Under the pieces are notes generated by a model. That model had not been told where the DNA came from and searched no databases. It saw nothing but the letters and a program-made list of their open reading frames with translations. This document shows positions 7,748-16,284 of a stretch of 64,000 nucleotides of DNA, one piece after another (positions within the stretch are counted from its first letter, which is position 1; every line of letters begins with the position of its first letter). The stretch comes from a candidate division CSSED10-310 bacterium (GTDB lineage: Bacteria; CSSED10-310). The stretch covers positions 181,355 through 245,354 of the forward strand of contig JAFGEQ010000015.1 of assembly GCA_016931515.1 (NCBI GenBank). The letters run 5' to 3'. The translations under genes and the position numbers were made by a program.

Positions 7748-9284
7748 TTTGGTTATCCCCTGAACGTCTGATTGTTTTCCCCACGAACACTTCGTCGGAT
7801 AAATACAGTGTAGCCAATCGGCAGAGAATTCGATGATGATCAGCACCGTTCTTGTGTTCTTTCCAGAGACCCTGCACAACTGACGGATCAATCAAACCAC
7901 AGGCCGATTCATGAGCTTTCACTAACAATTGTTCCCAAAACGCTGATCCTTCTCTAAGCCAGCCTGGATAATTCTGAGCACTTTTCCGATGACGTCCGGC
8001 TGTCAATTTTTTCATAAGTTTTCTTGCAGCGATGCCAATAAAATCAAGGAATTTCAGTTCTAATGGACGATCTTTCGGATGGAGCGGAACCCGTAGCAGG
8101 GCCGGGTATGTCCTTCGAATAATTTCACAGTGGATTTGCGGTTCGATTCGAAGTTGCGGTGGCAGATGCCGAACCGCTTGAATGTAATCAGAGTCCAGAA
8201 ACGGGAGCACAAGGTGAAAAATGGAGTTCCAGATCACCGCACCGAAAGATGTAAACGATCTGACACGCTCCCGCAGGTAGAACTCATCATTCCAGGCGAC
8301 CGGATGCGAATACCGCGCGAATTCGGCACACAATCGGTATCGCTCGATAAATTCATCGCGCAATTGATTGAGAATAGGTTCCGTTTCTTTGGAAAACAGC
8401 TTTGCATATCGCCGTTTTTTCGTAATATCTACCAAATTGAACAACTGAAACGCGATATCGCCTTCCGAACAATTACCCATCCTGCAATCATCAGCTTTCC
8501 AGAAACTCCTGCCGTATTCACCATTCAGTCCGGGAATGGCAAGACCTCCAGACAGCCGATTGAGATGAGCAATCGGATGGATCGCATGGCCATGATCAAT
8601 GCTGATCATACCGCCGGTCAACTGGACAATTTTCCTTGCATTCTGTTGCAGATAAGATTCCTGAAATGGCATCGGATAATGATTCATTCCAATAATCGCA
8701 GATACTTTTTCCGCTCGTTTCACCTCGTAATTTTTGCGTGATCCACGTGTATAGGACCGGATACCTGCCGTATTGCCGACAACAGAAGCGATTGTTCGGG
8801 AGTCGATGCCACCGGTCAGCGGAAGCCATCCTGAGGGCTCAATATCGATCTGTTTTTTCAAACCGCTGATAAACAGCGATGCAACATCGTCGAGACTTGT
8901 CCGACCCAGATCGCATATTCGATCTGTCCACTCACTGCGAATGCCTGCAGAGGTCACAAGGTGCCGGTCACCCGGAGGAAATCGTTCAATTTCGCTATAC
9001 AACGTGCGGCTTCCCGAAAGGTGACCAAACAGCAACATCTCGAGTCTGGCTTCAATACACGGGGTCAATCTATCGGCCATCGACGCCAAAGTCTCAAAAT
9101 TCGATCCGATTATCTGATGTGACTCGTTCGTGAGAATATAGATCGGCCGTATCCCCAATCCGCCCTGTCGAATACTGATTGCCTGACCCCAGCCATTATT
9201 GTCGATCCTGATTGACCAGGGGTGATCATGCGGATAGGGATCGCGCTGGATTTCATCTGTTAGTTTTACTATTGCGTCTTTCAT
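7737..9284 (-). CDS. Asparagine synthase-related protein
   Basis: A 515-residue protein with the ATP-pyrophosphatase loop LTGGIDS (residues 156-162) of asparagine-synthase-type enzymes. The N-terminal ~130 residues keep part of the glutaminase fold (GGLGIRPIYI, FPPGDRHLVT), but no cysteine follows the initiator methionine, so the usual Cys-2 nucleophile is absent. Such proteins occur in polysaccharide, lasso-peptide and antibiotic loci, where they activate a carboxylate as an acyl-adenylate for amide formation. It is the first gene of the minus-strand operon that continues into cinA and the glycosyltransferases; only 48 bases separate it from the divergent pseudouridine synthase gene. An amidation role in glycan modification is inference. 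Confidence 0.8.
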   Translation of the reverse strand: MKDAIVKLTDEIQRDPYPHDHPWSIRIDNNGWGQAISIRQGGLGIRPIYILTNESHQIIGSNFETLASMADRLTPCIEARLEMLLFGHLSGSRTLYSEIERFPPGDRHLVTSAGIRSEWTDRICDLGRTSLDDVASLFISGLKKQIDIEPSGWLPLTGGIDSRTIASVVGNTAGIRSYTRGSRKNYEVKRAEKVSAIIGMNHYPMPFQESYLQQNARKIVQLTGGMISIDHGHAIHPIAHLNRLSGGLAIPGLNGEYGRSFWKADDCRMGNCSEGDIAFQLFNLVDITKKRRYAKLFSKETEPILNQLRDEFIERYRLCAEFARYSHPVAWNDEFYLRERVRSFTSFGAVIWNSIFHLVLPFLDSDYIQAVRHLPPQLRIEPQIHCEIIRRTYPALLRVPLHPKDRPLELKFLDFIGIAARKLMKKLTAGRHRKSAQNYPGWLREGSAFWEQLLVKAHESACGLIDPSVVQGLWKEHKNGADHHRILCRLATLYLSDEVFVGKTIRRSGDNQNES

Positions 9285-9332
9285 GATACTCTTTTAACCG
9301 TCTGCACTCTGACATTCCGGACGAATTATACG

Positions 9333-10214
9333 TTGGATAAATATTATATCACAATTAAAAAGGAACATTCCGGCAAGCGATTGGATAAAGTCATTCCTGA
9401 TGTGCTTCCACAGATTTCTCGCCGGCAAGCTCGAAAACTGATCGAAACCGGTGCAGTCAGCATCGACAGAAAACGAAACAGGACGCTGTCCAGGCCGGTT
9501 CAGGAAGGAGAAACCGTTATCATATATCGCGGAAGCGAAACGCGAACGGTCAATCCGGATGAAAGTCCTCTTGAGATTCTCCATGATGATCCATGGTTCG
9601 TTGTTATCAATAAGCCCTCGGGAACACCCGCTGATGCAACGCGGGAAGGTCTGAGAGGTACGGTCATCGACATTTTATCGGAGACATTTCCAGGAAAAAC
9701 AATTCGAACAGTGCATCGTCTCGATATGGGTACATCCGGTGTCATGGTTGTCAGCAAAACAGCGGCTGCAACTCGAGATCTCAACACCCAGTTCCAGAGA
9801 AGGCAAGTTGAGAAAAGTTATCAAGCGCTCGTTCATGGACAGGTGAACAAGGAGAGCGGCAGAATAATCACATTCATCGATAGAGACCCAAACGATGCGA
9901 GGAAGTTCAGAAGTGTAGCCTGTGGAGGAAAGGAAGCGCAAACCGAGTATCACGTGTTATCTGAGTACAGCTTGTATACTCTATTGAGCGCAGTCATTCT
10001 GACCGGTCGAACCCACCAGATCAGGGTTCATTTCAGCGAGATGGGGCATCCTGTTGTTGGCGACCGGCTGTATGGCATGCCGGACGACCCGGCTCCCCGG
10101 CTGATGCTGCATGCTGCTTCACTGGCCTTTCGCAACCCGCGAACCGGGGAAATGCTGTCATTTGAGGCCGGTATCCCGTCGATATTTTCTGAATATGCAG
10201 ATACCTCCGGGTGA
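9333..10214 (+). CDS. RluA family RNA pseudouridine synthase
   Basis: A 293-residue enzyme that converts uridine to pseudouridine in rRNA or tRNA. An S4 RNA-binding domain occupies about residues 12-70 (GKRLDKVIPDVLPQISRRQA). The catalytic domain follows, with VHRLDMGTSG carrying the catalytic Asp131, and later TGRTHQIRVHFSEMGHPVVG. The start is a TTG at 9333 with no clear ribosome site; the family's usual N-terminus fits this start. It is divergent from the asparagine-synthase-like gene. Which uridine it modifies cannot be told from the sequence (RluC/RluD-like). Confidence 0.93.
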   Translation: MDKYYITIKKEHSGKRLDKVIPDVLPQISRRQARKLIETGAVSIDRKRNRTLSRPVQEGETVIIYRGSETRTVNPDESPLEILHDDPWFVVINKPSGTPADATREGLRGTVIDILSETFPGKTIRTVHRLDMGTSGVMVVSKTAAATRDLNTQFQRRQVEKSYQALVHGQVNKESGRIITFIDRDPNDARKFRSVACGGKEAQTEYHVLSEYSLYTLLSAVILTGRTHQIRVHFSEMGHPVVGDRLYGMPDDPAPRLMLHAASLAFRNPRTGEMLSFEAGIPSIFSEYADTSG

Positions 10215-10408
10215 CCGGTCCCTTTTCTTTTCTTTCAGCGCTGCTACATGGCAGACCAAAGCATCGGGTGTCTCAGAATAGTCTCCCATTTACCTTTTTC
10301 GAAAAAGATATCCTGGCAGCAGCGCAACGAGCCTCTGAAAATTCGCGTAATTCCTGTACGAATAAAAGAGATTTACAAATCGAACAACATCGGTGACTCA
10401 ATCTGTTG

Positions 10409-11215
10409 TCACCCTGCGCAATAATAAAAGAAAGTAAAGCAATCTTTCAGATCCTGTGCCGTGAAAAGCACAACCGTATTATCCACCCTTTTGACTCCCG
10501 GATAAAACTGAGCCTTGTACGCAAGATGTTCATGCCGATACCGCACCATGAAATCATACGGAGGTTCCACGTGAAACGGACGGAATGTGTTCAACCTCCG
10601 CATAGCCTCCGCAGCATGCAGGCGGATAAGTTCCCGGGAACTTTCCGGATGGAGATTGATTGCAGCACTTCCCATTCCCTCCTTTACGGCGACTGTTTCC
10701 AAGGGCCCGAAGATATGACGCGAATACTCACATACAGCCTTGTCGCCCGCAATAAATATCAACGGCACATTGAACATGCCTGCGATCAGTGCATTCAGTC
10801 CGGCTTCAGCCATCGGAATATCATTGATTCGAACATCGGAAATTCTCAATGACATCGTATGTTTAAGCGTTGCGTCGGGAGTATCCGCAGCAGCGTGGTA
10901 GCCGACAAACATCGCCGCATCGAAATGTTCGTCAATACCCTCCATCATCCCCAGTGGTGAGTCTGCCCATCCCCGGATCAAACGGGCTTGTTTATGCAAT
11001 TCCTCCGGCAAGATATTCCGGGCATCACCATGAGCATCGCGAACCACGATATCATCAGCTCCACCTTCAATAGCTCCCTCGATCGCAGCATTGACCTCCC
11101 CAGTCATAAGTTTTCTGAACAGGGTAAAATCATCCTTGTGCCGCTCCGTTTCATCAAAGTGAACAACTCCCGTCACACCTTCAATATCCGCAGAAATAAA
11201 CACCCTTTTTCCCAT
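10409..11215 (-). CDS. M55 family metallopeptidase (D-aminopeptidase, DppA-like)
   Basis: I start at the ATG at 11215 because GGGAGG lies five bases upstream and homology begins at MGKRVFISADIEGVTG; the longer frame opening adds 34 unlike residues. The 268-residue product has the M55 zinc ligand pattern: D-x-E in SADIEG (residues 8-10), the VRDAHGDARN segment, HxA in VGYHAAAD, and a later glutamate in MAEAGLNA. Members of this family form large rings and release D-amino acids from short peptides, often of cell-wall origin. The gene follows the secreted protease gene after 64 bases in the same direction. Confidence 0.92.
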   Translation of the reverse strand: MGKRVFISADIEGVTGVVHFDETERHKDDFTLFRKLMTGEVNAAIEGAIEGGADDIVVRDAHGDARNILPEELHKQARLIRGWADSPLGMMEGIDEHFDAAMFVGYHAAADTPDATLKHTMSLRISDVRINDIPMAEAGLNALIAGMFNVPLIFIAGDKAVCEYSRHIFGPLETVAVKEGMGSAAINLHPESSRELIRLHAAEAMRRLNTFRPFHVEPPYDFMVRYRHEHLAYKAQFYPGVKRVDNTVVLFTAQDLKDCFTFFYYCAG

Positions 11216-11279
11216 CTTAACCTCCCGGTCGTTAATCCGACGATGCGAGCGGCTCCTTTCCGGAGCAGGTCCCACCGTT

Positions 11280-13046
11280 TTATGACTCCGTCCAACCGAA
11301 TGTAAATACAGCGACATTGCCGATCAACCGGGTGAATGTCATGTCCGTAACACCCGCATACCAGTTGATATCGTTCGCACTACCAGCTCCTGAAGGCCAT
11401 TCAAATGCCGGGATCACAGTGACAATTGTTTCACCCGTTGGAAAACTCATCGGATAATAGCTGAATTCATTGAAGGCGGGAGCAAAGTAAAATTGTCCAT
11501 ATACGTCCAGAATAACAAACAGGGCGACATCCTGCACCGGTGTACCGTTATCAACAACGACCGCGCACGCAAATGTGTCGCCTGGCTTAAACATCGTGGA
11601 CGGCATGAGGATGGACAGGTCCAAATCGGGCGGTGGAGTTGGTGTCCGTGTTGGAGTTGCTGTTCCCGATGGATGTGCCGTTGGCGTCCGGGTGGGCGTC
11701 GCCGTGACAGTAGGGGTCGGAGTCGCGGTCGGAACACTGCCGTTCCAATAGGCTCCGGCACACGTCGTCGTATTGCCCAGCCACTGCCCCAGATTGCCAT
11801 GCGTGAATGAATTGCCGAAGCGGCCGTAGTAATCCTTTCCGTACTGGTTGCTGCAATCCGATGAACCTGCCCACAATTGACCGACAACGAAATGGTTGGA
11901 GTCACGAAAGAGTGCGCTTCCCGACGATCCGACTTCCGTCACGCCGGGATTCGATGTCCTATCCCACGTGACACCCCATTGACCGCCGAAGGACAGAGAG
12001 GAAATTGATCCATAGGAGATTCTCTTATACGCACCATCCGGGTGATGAATACCCGTTATGGCGTCATCCATTGCCAGCGAATTCCGGTCCCAGCCGGCGA
12101 AATAGATGCCACTGTAATCCGCATCATTGAGTCTCAACAGCGCATAATCTGACGCACTGCCACCGCTGGCGGGTCCAGTCGCCAGCAGCGTGGACCCCGC
12201 CACCGTCCGGTATCCACGCGAAGGAGGCGGATCATTGCATTGCGCCGTATGGAAGAAAAACCATGCCTTAACCGTGCCGGCAATCGCCTGGGTAGAGACA
12301 CAATGATTTGCTGTCAGGAAGTAAGGGATAAAGGCCTGAGGAGTCGAATTCAACATGGTTCCCGAGCAGACGTAGGTTCCGGAGTCATTAAACTCAATTT
12401 GGGCGGAAGCATCACGTTGCGGCAAATAGTCCAGATCGCATGTCACATCATTATGGCAGGAGCCTTCACGCCCGAACAGGTTCAGAATATCTTTGTAAAC
12501 ATGACTGATTTCCAGGAGTTCGAAGGGAGGATTCAATCCGGTATCCGTTGCGTTATCCCTGTGCCATTCGAGTATGATCGTATCACCGGGAGACCCCCAT
12601 GACCATATCGTTCCATCCCGGAAGACATCCTGAATACCATAGATATCCGATTCGGTTTCACCTTCGGCATAAATATAGAGTGTACCGGCATCCTGCAGCC
12701 GAACATCCGCCAGATGCAGTTTCATTTCACGAGCACCTGGGGACCGGATCGCAAGTCGCCAGACTAGACCATAATCATGATCCATAATCATTTCAGCGCG
12801 ATCCACTGCATCAGCGGGAAGAGGACGGGCTGCACCGATTCTCATTGGGATACCCTTGTCCTCATTGATCATGTCTTCTTTCTGCCAGCTATCAATATCC
12901 GGTTCATCGAGAACAACAACTGAATGGTGCCCTACATGACCCAACCCGATCATCACAGATGGAGGCACGCCGCGATCAGCCAGAGCAGGCGCTGTCAGCA
13001 TCGCCGCAATCAAACAAACAGTTGCGATATATCCGATATTTTTCAT
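11280..13046 (-). CDS. Secreted trypsin-fold serine protease with Pro/Thr linker and C-terminal beta domain
   Basis: A 588-residue secreted protein. A signal peptide (MKNIGYIATVCLIAAMLTAP) ends near ALA-D. The pro-region includes a conserved-looking LHLADVRLQDAGTLYIYAEG segment found in lysyl-endopeptidase-type proteins. The protease domain shows His248 (TANHC), Asp300 (SDYALLRL) and Ser377 (GSSGSALF). Residues 440-474 are a Pro/Thr linker, and about 475-588 form a beta-rich domain ending FGWTES. That last domain is shared with the propeller protein at 57947-60211. GGAGG precedes the ATG. It is probably exported to degrade protein outside the cell or at the surface; the nearest well-known relatives are lysyl/arginyl-type S1 endopeptidases, but specificity is not shown. 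Confidence 0.9.
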   Translation of the reverse strand: MKNIGYIATVCLIAAMLTAPALADRGVPPSVMIGLGHVGHHSVVVLDEPDIDSWQKEDMINEDKGIPMRIGAARPLPADAVDRAEMIMDHDYGLVWRLAIRSPGAREMKLHLADVRLQDAGTLYIYAEGETESDIYGIQDVFRDGTIWSWGSPGDTIILEWHRDNATDTGLNPPFELLEISHVYKDILNLFGREGSCHNDVTCDLDYLPQRDASAQIEFNDSGTYVCSGTMLNSTPQAFIPYFLTANHCVSTQAIAGTVKAWFFFHTAQCNDPPPSRGYRTVAGSTLLATGPASGGSASDYALLRLNDADYSGIYFAGWDRNSLAMDDAITGIHHPDGAYKRISYGSISSLSFGGQWGVTWDRTSNPGVTEVGSSGSALFRDSNHFVVGQLWAGSSDCSNQYGKDYYGRFGNSFTHGNLGQWLGNTTTCAGAYWNGSVPTATPTPTVTATPTRTPTAHPSGTATPTRTPTPPPDLDLSILMPSTMFKPGDTFACAVVVDNGTPVQDVALFVILDVYGQFYFAPAFNEFSYYPMSFPTGETIVTVIPAFEWPSGAGSANDINWYAGVTDMTFTRLIGNVAVFTFGWTES

Positions 13047-13139
13047 TCTTCCTCCAATAAATAGCGTTCCTGTTATTCAACCGTCCGTCTGTTTGTTTAT
13101 CGAAAGCAACCAGAGATGTCCATCGGAAAAGAATTATAG

Positions 13140-13376
13140 TTAATGTTTGATGATCAGCCACCCCAACAATCCGGCCATTATCATCAGCCCCCAGTTTGTC
13201 AGTGCCGACGTATCAGCAGGAGTTTGGGATCGGAATATGAGAATCTCGCCGGTCGCATCATTCCTGACAAGATCGGTGATATTTACCAGGTTCGTTGTGT
13301 CGATTGTGCAAAGAGCGCCAAGATCGAACGTTCCATTGAGATTGCCGTCGCCCTCACCCCTGCTTCTTTCAGCCAT
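13140..13376 (-). CDS. Small protein or 3' remnant with IPTL-CTERM-like tail
   Basis: A 78-residue frame ending SALTNWGLMIMAGLLGWL-IIKH: a short (P)TL-x-WG-like motif, a single hydrophobic segment and a basic end, resembling the IPTL-CTERM sorting tail. No ribosome site precedes the ATG, and the frame stays open upstream without a start for about 40 codons that still read like protein, so this may be the decayed 3' end of a larger surface-protein gene. The Cys and Asn-rich middle (FDLGALCTIDTTNLVNITDL) matches nothing I recognise. A small true gene is possible. Beyond this frame, 13047-13589 holds nothing else I can support except the promoter-like site near 13555. Confidence 0.35.
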   Translation of the reverse strand: MAERSRGEGDGNLNGTFDLGALCTIDTTNLVNITDLVRNDATGEILIFRSQTPADTSALTNWGLMIMAGLLGWLIIKH

Positions 13377-13554
13377 TAGCTTTTGCAGGCTGTTAGCTGC
13401 GTTACGTCCTGATTTAAAGTTGACACCTTTTTGGAAAAGATTAACAGGTTAGTGGGGAATGTCCCCTCCGTCCCCATGGGAGTGACACTGGCTGCCGCCA
13501 GCCCGGATTACACGTCAAAGATTTATCATACTTGTGTCAACTTTTTTTCAAGAC

Positions 13555-13582
13555 TTGACCTATATCGACAAACCTGTATCTT
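13555..13582 (+). promoter_or_regulatory. Possible promoter of the lipoprotein-sulfatase pair, leaderless arrangement
   Basis: TTGACC (13555-13560), 16 bases, then TATCTT (13577-13582). The preferred ATG at 13590 follows after 7 bases and lacks a ribosome site, so the transcript would begin almost at the start codon. It is supported only by the match to consensus and spacing. Confidence 0.35.
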
Positions 13583-13589
13583 GGCTTTC

Positions 13590-16283
13590 ATGTTCAGCTT
13601 GAGCGTTTATCGGAAAAACATATTGGTTTTTTGTTGTTCAATTACTTTGTCACTCATGAGTTCGGGGTGTCTGGATCCGGCACCGGGCAGACCCGATTAT
13701 TCCCAGTGCGAATACATCGTGCGCGTCCTGATTTTATCATCGGAATCCGGAACAGCCCAGGAAGTATCCGGTCATTTCAGGCAGAGCTGGAATCTCAATA
13801 CAGTGGTAAGCATCCATTCAGACGTATCTACGCTGGAGTTCGAGGCTGCGGATTGTATCTATGTTACAGCCGATTACATGGAGGCTGCCGGTACTCAACG
13901 CAAATCTCTATGCCGGGGTTTGGAGAAAGCTGCGCGCAATGGTGCCGTGATTTATTTCGAACCATTGTGCATTTTCATGGATGGTATTGAATCAGCCGGA
14001 ATCCAACATGCAAGCAAGTGCAGCCCCATCAAAACAAAACCCATGATCCGGTCATTTCCGAACGAGATGACCAAATTCAGTATTTTTTTTCGCCAGGTTT
14101 TCGCAGAACCCGTTTGTTTTCCTCGAACGCATTACGAAAAAACGCATATGCCTGGCTTTGTCGTAACCGCCAGTGACCCACCCATCTGGGAGATAGATTT
14201 CTCAGCGGATGTTATTGATGCCGATGTTTTGGCGACAACAGGGAGAGGACAACCTCTTATGACCTGGAAGACGCTTGGAAAGGGTGGTTTTCTCTGGTCT
14301 TTCGATTTCAGTCGCAGGCATGAATTGTTACATGGTAAAAAAACAATGCGCGATTTCTCATTAGGCTATCCTGACCCGGACGCACAAAACTTTCATTACG
14401 CCGGCGCCGGATTGGATTACATGTTCCGTAATCTACTGGTGAATCTTGCAGCCAAGAAAAAATATGGGGTTTCCCTGGAGCGGGTGCCCGGTCCGAACGG
14501 CGCGCCCTGCTGCAGTTGGCAGAATCATCTCGACGGCTACGACAACTGGGAAAAAAAATTTGCGAAGCGCTGGGCAGAGATACTGCTGGGCAGGGGGTTG
14601 ATTCCATCGTTTACGATCCGCTCGGATCTGACCAAGTTCGAAAGGCCTGAATTTTCCGGCCAGGAAGCGCTGGCGAGTGAATTTGTGCGATACTGCAGGA
14701 GAAAGGGAATTCCAATCAATCCGCACCTGACACTCGAACCGCTGGATACACCGGATATTGAACGCGATCGAATTCTGACGGACCTGACCGATCTGATTGA
14801 TATCGGAGTTGCACGTGACGAAATATCCGGTGCGGATCACCATGTCTTTTACACCCGTGCTCAACCGGTCTGGCAGTCTTTTCATTCCATCATCAACGCA
14901 GGTCTCTACCATGATTTCGGTGGAGCGACACTATCAAACTTCGTCCTGTTCCCGTGGTTTTTCTGCACCAGTTCCGCCTATGCTCCCTATTGTCCTTTTT
15001 TCATGCTGGAGGATGATGAGGGCCATTTTCTTCCCCTAGTTATCGGTTCACCGATGCCTTCGCGCCCGACCGACAGTGCGGTTGGTAGCCGTTGCCGGCT
15101 TCCAATGGAGTTACGGCTGCCAGTCACTTATTATTTCCATCCTGAATTCATTCTGGATGCTGTCGGATTCGATGATCTTCATTCTGAGTTCCAGGCGATG
15201 ATAACGGATATGGAAGTTCTGCGGGACAGACATGGTTACTGTATGGTAACTGAACCTCAGGCCGCCAGGGCTCATATTGCCAACCGAACGGCTCGTATCA
15301 AAGCACTGATATCGGGTCGAACCATCACAATCGAAGCTGATGGCAGGGAGGCATTTGAGCAGGCTGCAGAATTCCGTAAGGCGTTGGGCATGAGAATCGA
15401 ATATGTATCGGCAATGATTCACAAAGACGCCTACGAGACAACATCTCCCGTCCGATACATTTCTCCCCTGGATAATTGTATGGAAATTTCACTGAATCCG
15501 TCTGGCAAGACAGTGATTGGGGAGGGAGTTGAGGAACGTTTCCATTTTGAGCGCATTAATCTGCCTTTCCATCTGGATGTGGAGAGGGACAGAATGGATT
15601 TGCATATTTCCGAGCCCGGATTACGCTGGATCCGATATTCATGGAATCCGGATGATAAAGAGGTCTGGCTTCCCCTATCTTTTCCGGGAAACATCTCCAT
15701 TTTTAATTCCACGATTGAACTCAGCAATACAGACATCGATCCGTTGAAAGTCAGTTTCAGCCGTTTCTCAGGAGAAGAGTTAAAGAAACAGCTCATCGTG
15801 TTGCATGGCAAACTTGATGCGTTGCCGATCGATCCGTCTGTTCGCATTCTCGATTTTGGAACAACTGCCGTTCGATCCATGTATGGACGCGGATGGTGTT
15901 TGATCGATGAAGGAAGCGTTGGGCGAACCGTTACATGGTCAACGGGCTACCCGTTCAGTGAACTTAAGATTCCCATGAATGGCGGCAGCGGGTTCAACTG
16001 CGAGATCGAACTTTGCCCATATGTCAATTCGAATTTCGGAAGCCAGACATTCGCTGTCGAGATTAACGATGAGACAGTTCTGGAACCGGTTGAACTGAAA
16101 AACGAGTGGCAGACGATCTCCTTTGTCATCCCCCGAAACATCCTTTTTCCAGGATTAAACTACGTCGTTTTCAGGTATAAGTATGTATCGGTACCGGGGT
16201 TGGATCAACCAGGCAGCAGGGATATGAGACCGCTTGCCGTTATGTTTGATTCAATGACATTGTCGAAAAGAAAAGAGAGTTAA
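13590..16283 (+). CDS. Large lipoprotein of unknown function
   Basis: I choose the ATG at 13590 because it places a lipoprotein signal at the N-terminus (hydrophobic stretch then LMSSGC); the frame itself is open from 13431. The 897-residue product has an N-terminal alpha/beta region (about 30-120, ILSSESG, AADCIYVTADYMEAAG), a central region with NHLDGYDNW and many aromatic and acidic residues that could be a TIM-barrel-like carbohydrate domain, and a C-terminal beta-sandwich-like region. I do not recognise the family. It is followed after one base by a sulfatase-fold lipoprotein, so both are made together and probably act at the same membrane site. A role in surface glycan processing is only a guess. 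Confidence 0.75.
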   Translation: MFSLSVYRKNILVFCCSITLSLMSSGCLDPAPGRPDYSQCEYIVRVLILSSESGTAQEVSGHFRQSWNLNTVVSIHSDVSTLEFEAADCIYVTADYMEAAGTQRKSLCRGLEKAARNGAVIYFEPLCIFMDGIESAGIQHASKCSPIKTKPMIRSFPNEMTKFSIFFRQVFAEPVCFPRTHYEKTHMPGFVVTASDPPIWEIDFSADVIDADVLATTGRGQPLMTWKTLGKGGFLWSFDFSRRHELLHGKKTMRDFSLGYPDPDAQNFHYAGAGLDYMFRNLLVNLAAKKKYGVSLERVPGPNGAPCCSWQNHLDGYDNWEKKFAKRWAEILLGRGLIPSFTIRSDLTKFERPEFSGQEALASEFVRYCRRKGIPINPHLTLEPLDTPDIERDRILTDLTDLIDIGVARDEISGADHHVFYTRAQPVWQSFHSIINAGLYHDFGGATLSNFVLFPWFFCTSSAYAPYCPFFMLEDDEGHFLPLVIGSPMPSRPTDSAVGSRCRLPMELRLPVTYYFHPEFILDAVGFDDLHSEFQAMITDMEVLRDRHGYCMVTEPQAARAHIANRTARIKALISGRTITIEADGREAFEQAAEFRKALGMRIEYVSAMIHKDAYETTSPVRYISPLDNCMEISLNPSGKTVIGEGVEERFHFERINLPFHLDVERDRMDLHISEPGLRWIRYSWNPDDKEVWLPLSFPGNISIFNSTIELSNTDIDPLKVSFSRFSGEELKKQLIVLHGKLDALPIDPSVRILDFGTTAVRSMYGRGWCLIDEGSVGRTVTWSTGYPFSELKIPMNGGSGFNCEIELCPYVNSNFGSQTFAVEINDETVLEPVELKNEWQTISFVIPRNILFPGLNYVVFRYKYVSVPGLDQPGSRDMRPLAVMFDSMTLSKRKES

Positions 16284-16284
16284 A

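Noticed and set aside
8130-8741. A 203-codon plus-strand frame opposite the asparagine-synthase-like gene
   Set aside because: It is antisense to a gene with clear family motifs and its own product shows no domain, signal or membrane segment.
10211-10396. A 61-codon frame after the pseudouridine synthase gene
   Set aside because: It begins inside the preceding stop region, has no ribosome site or protein signature, and reads as low-information sequence.
11587-11905. Several frames rich in Asn/Ser/Thr or Arg over the Pro/Thr linker of the trypsin-fold protease
   Set aside because: They are shifted or antisense readings of the repetitive linker codons.
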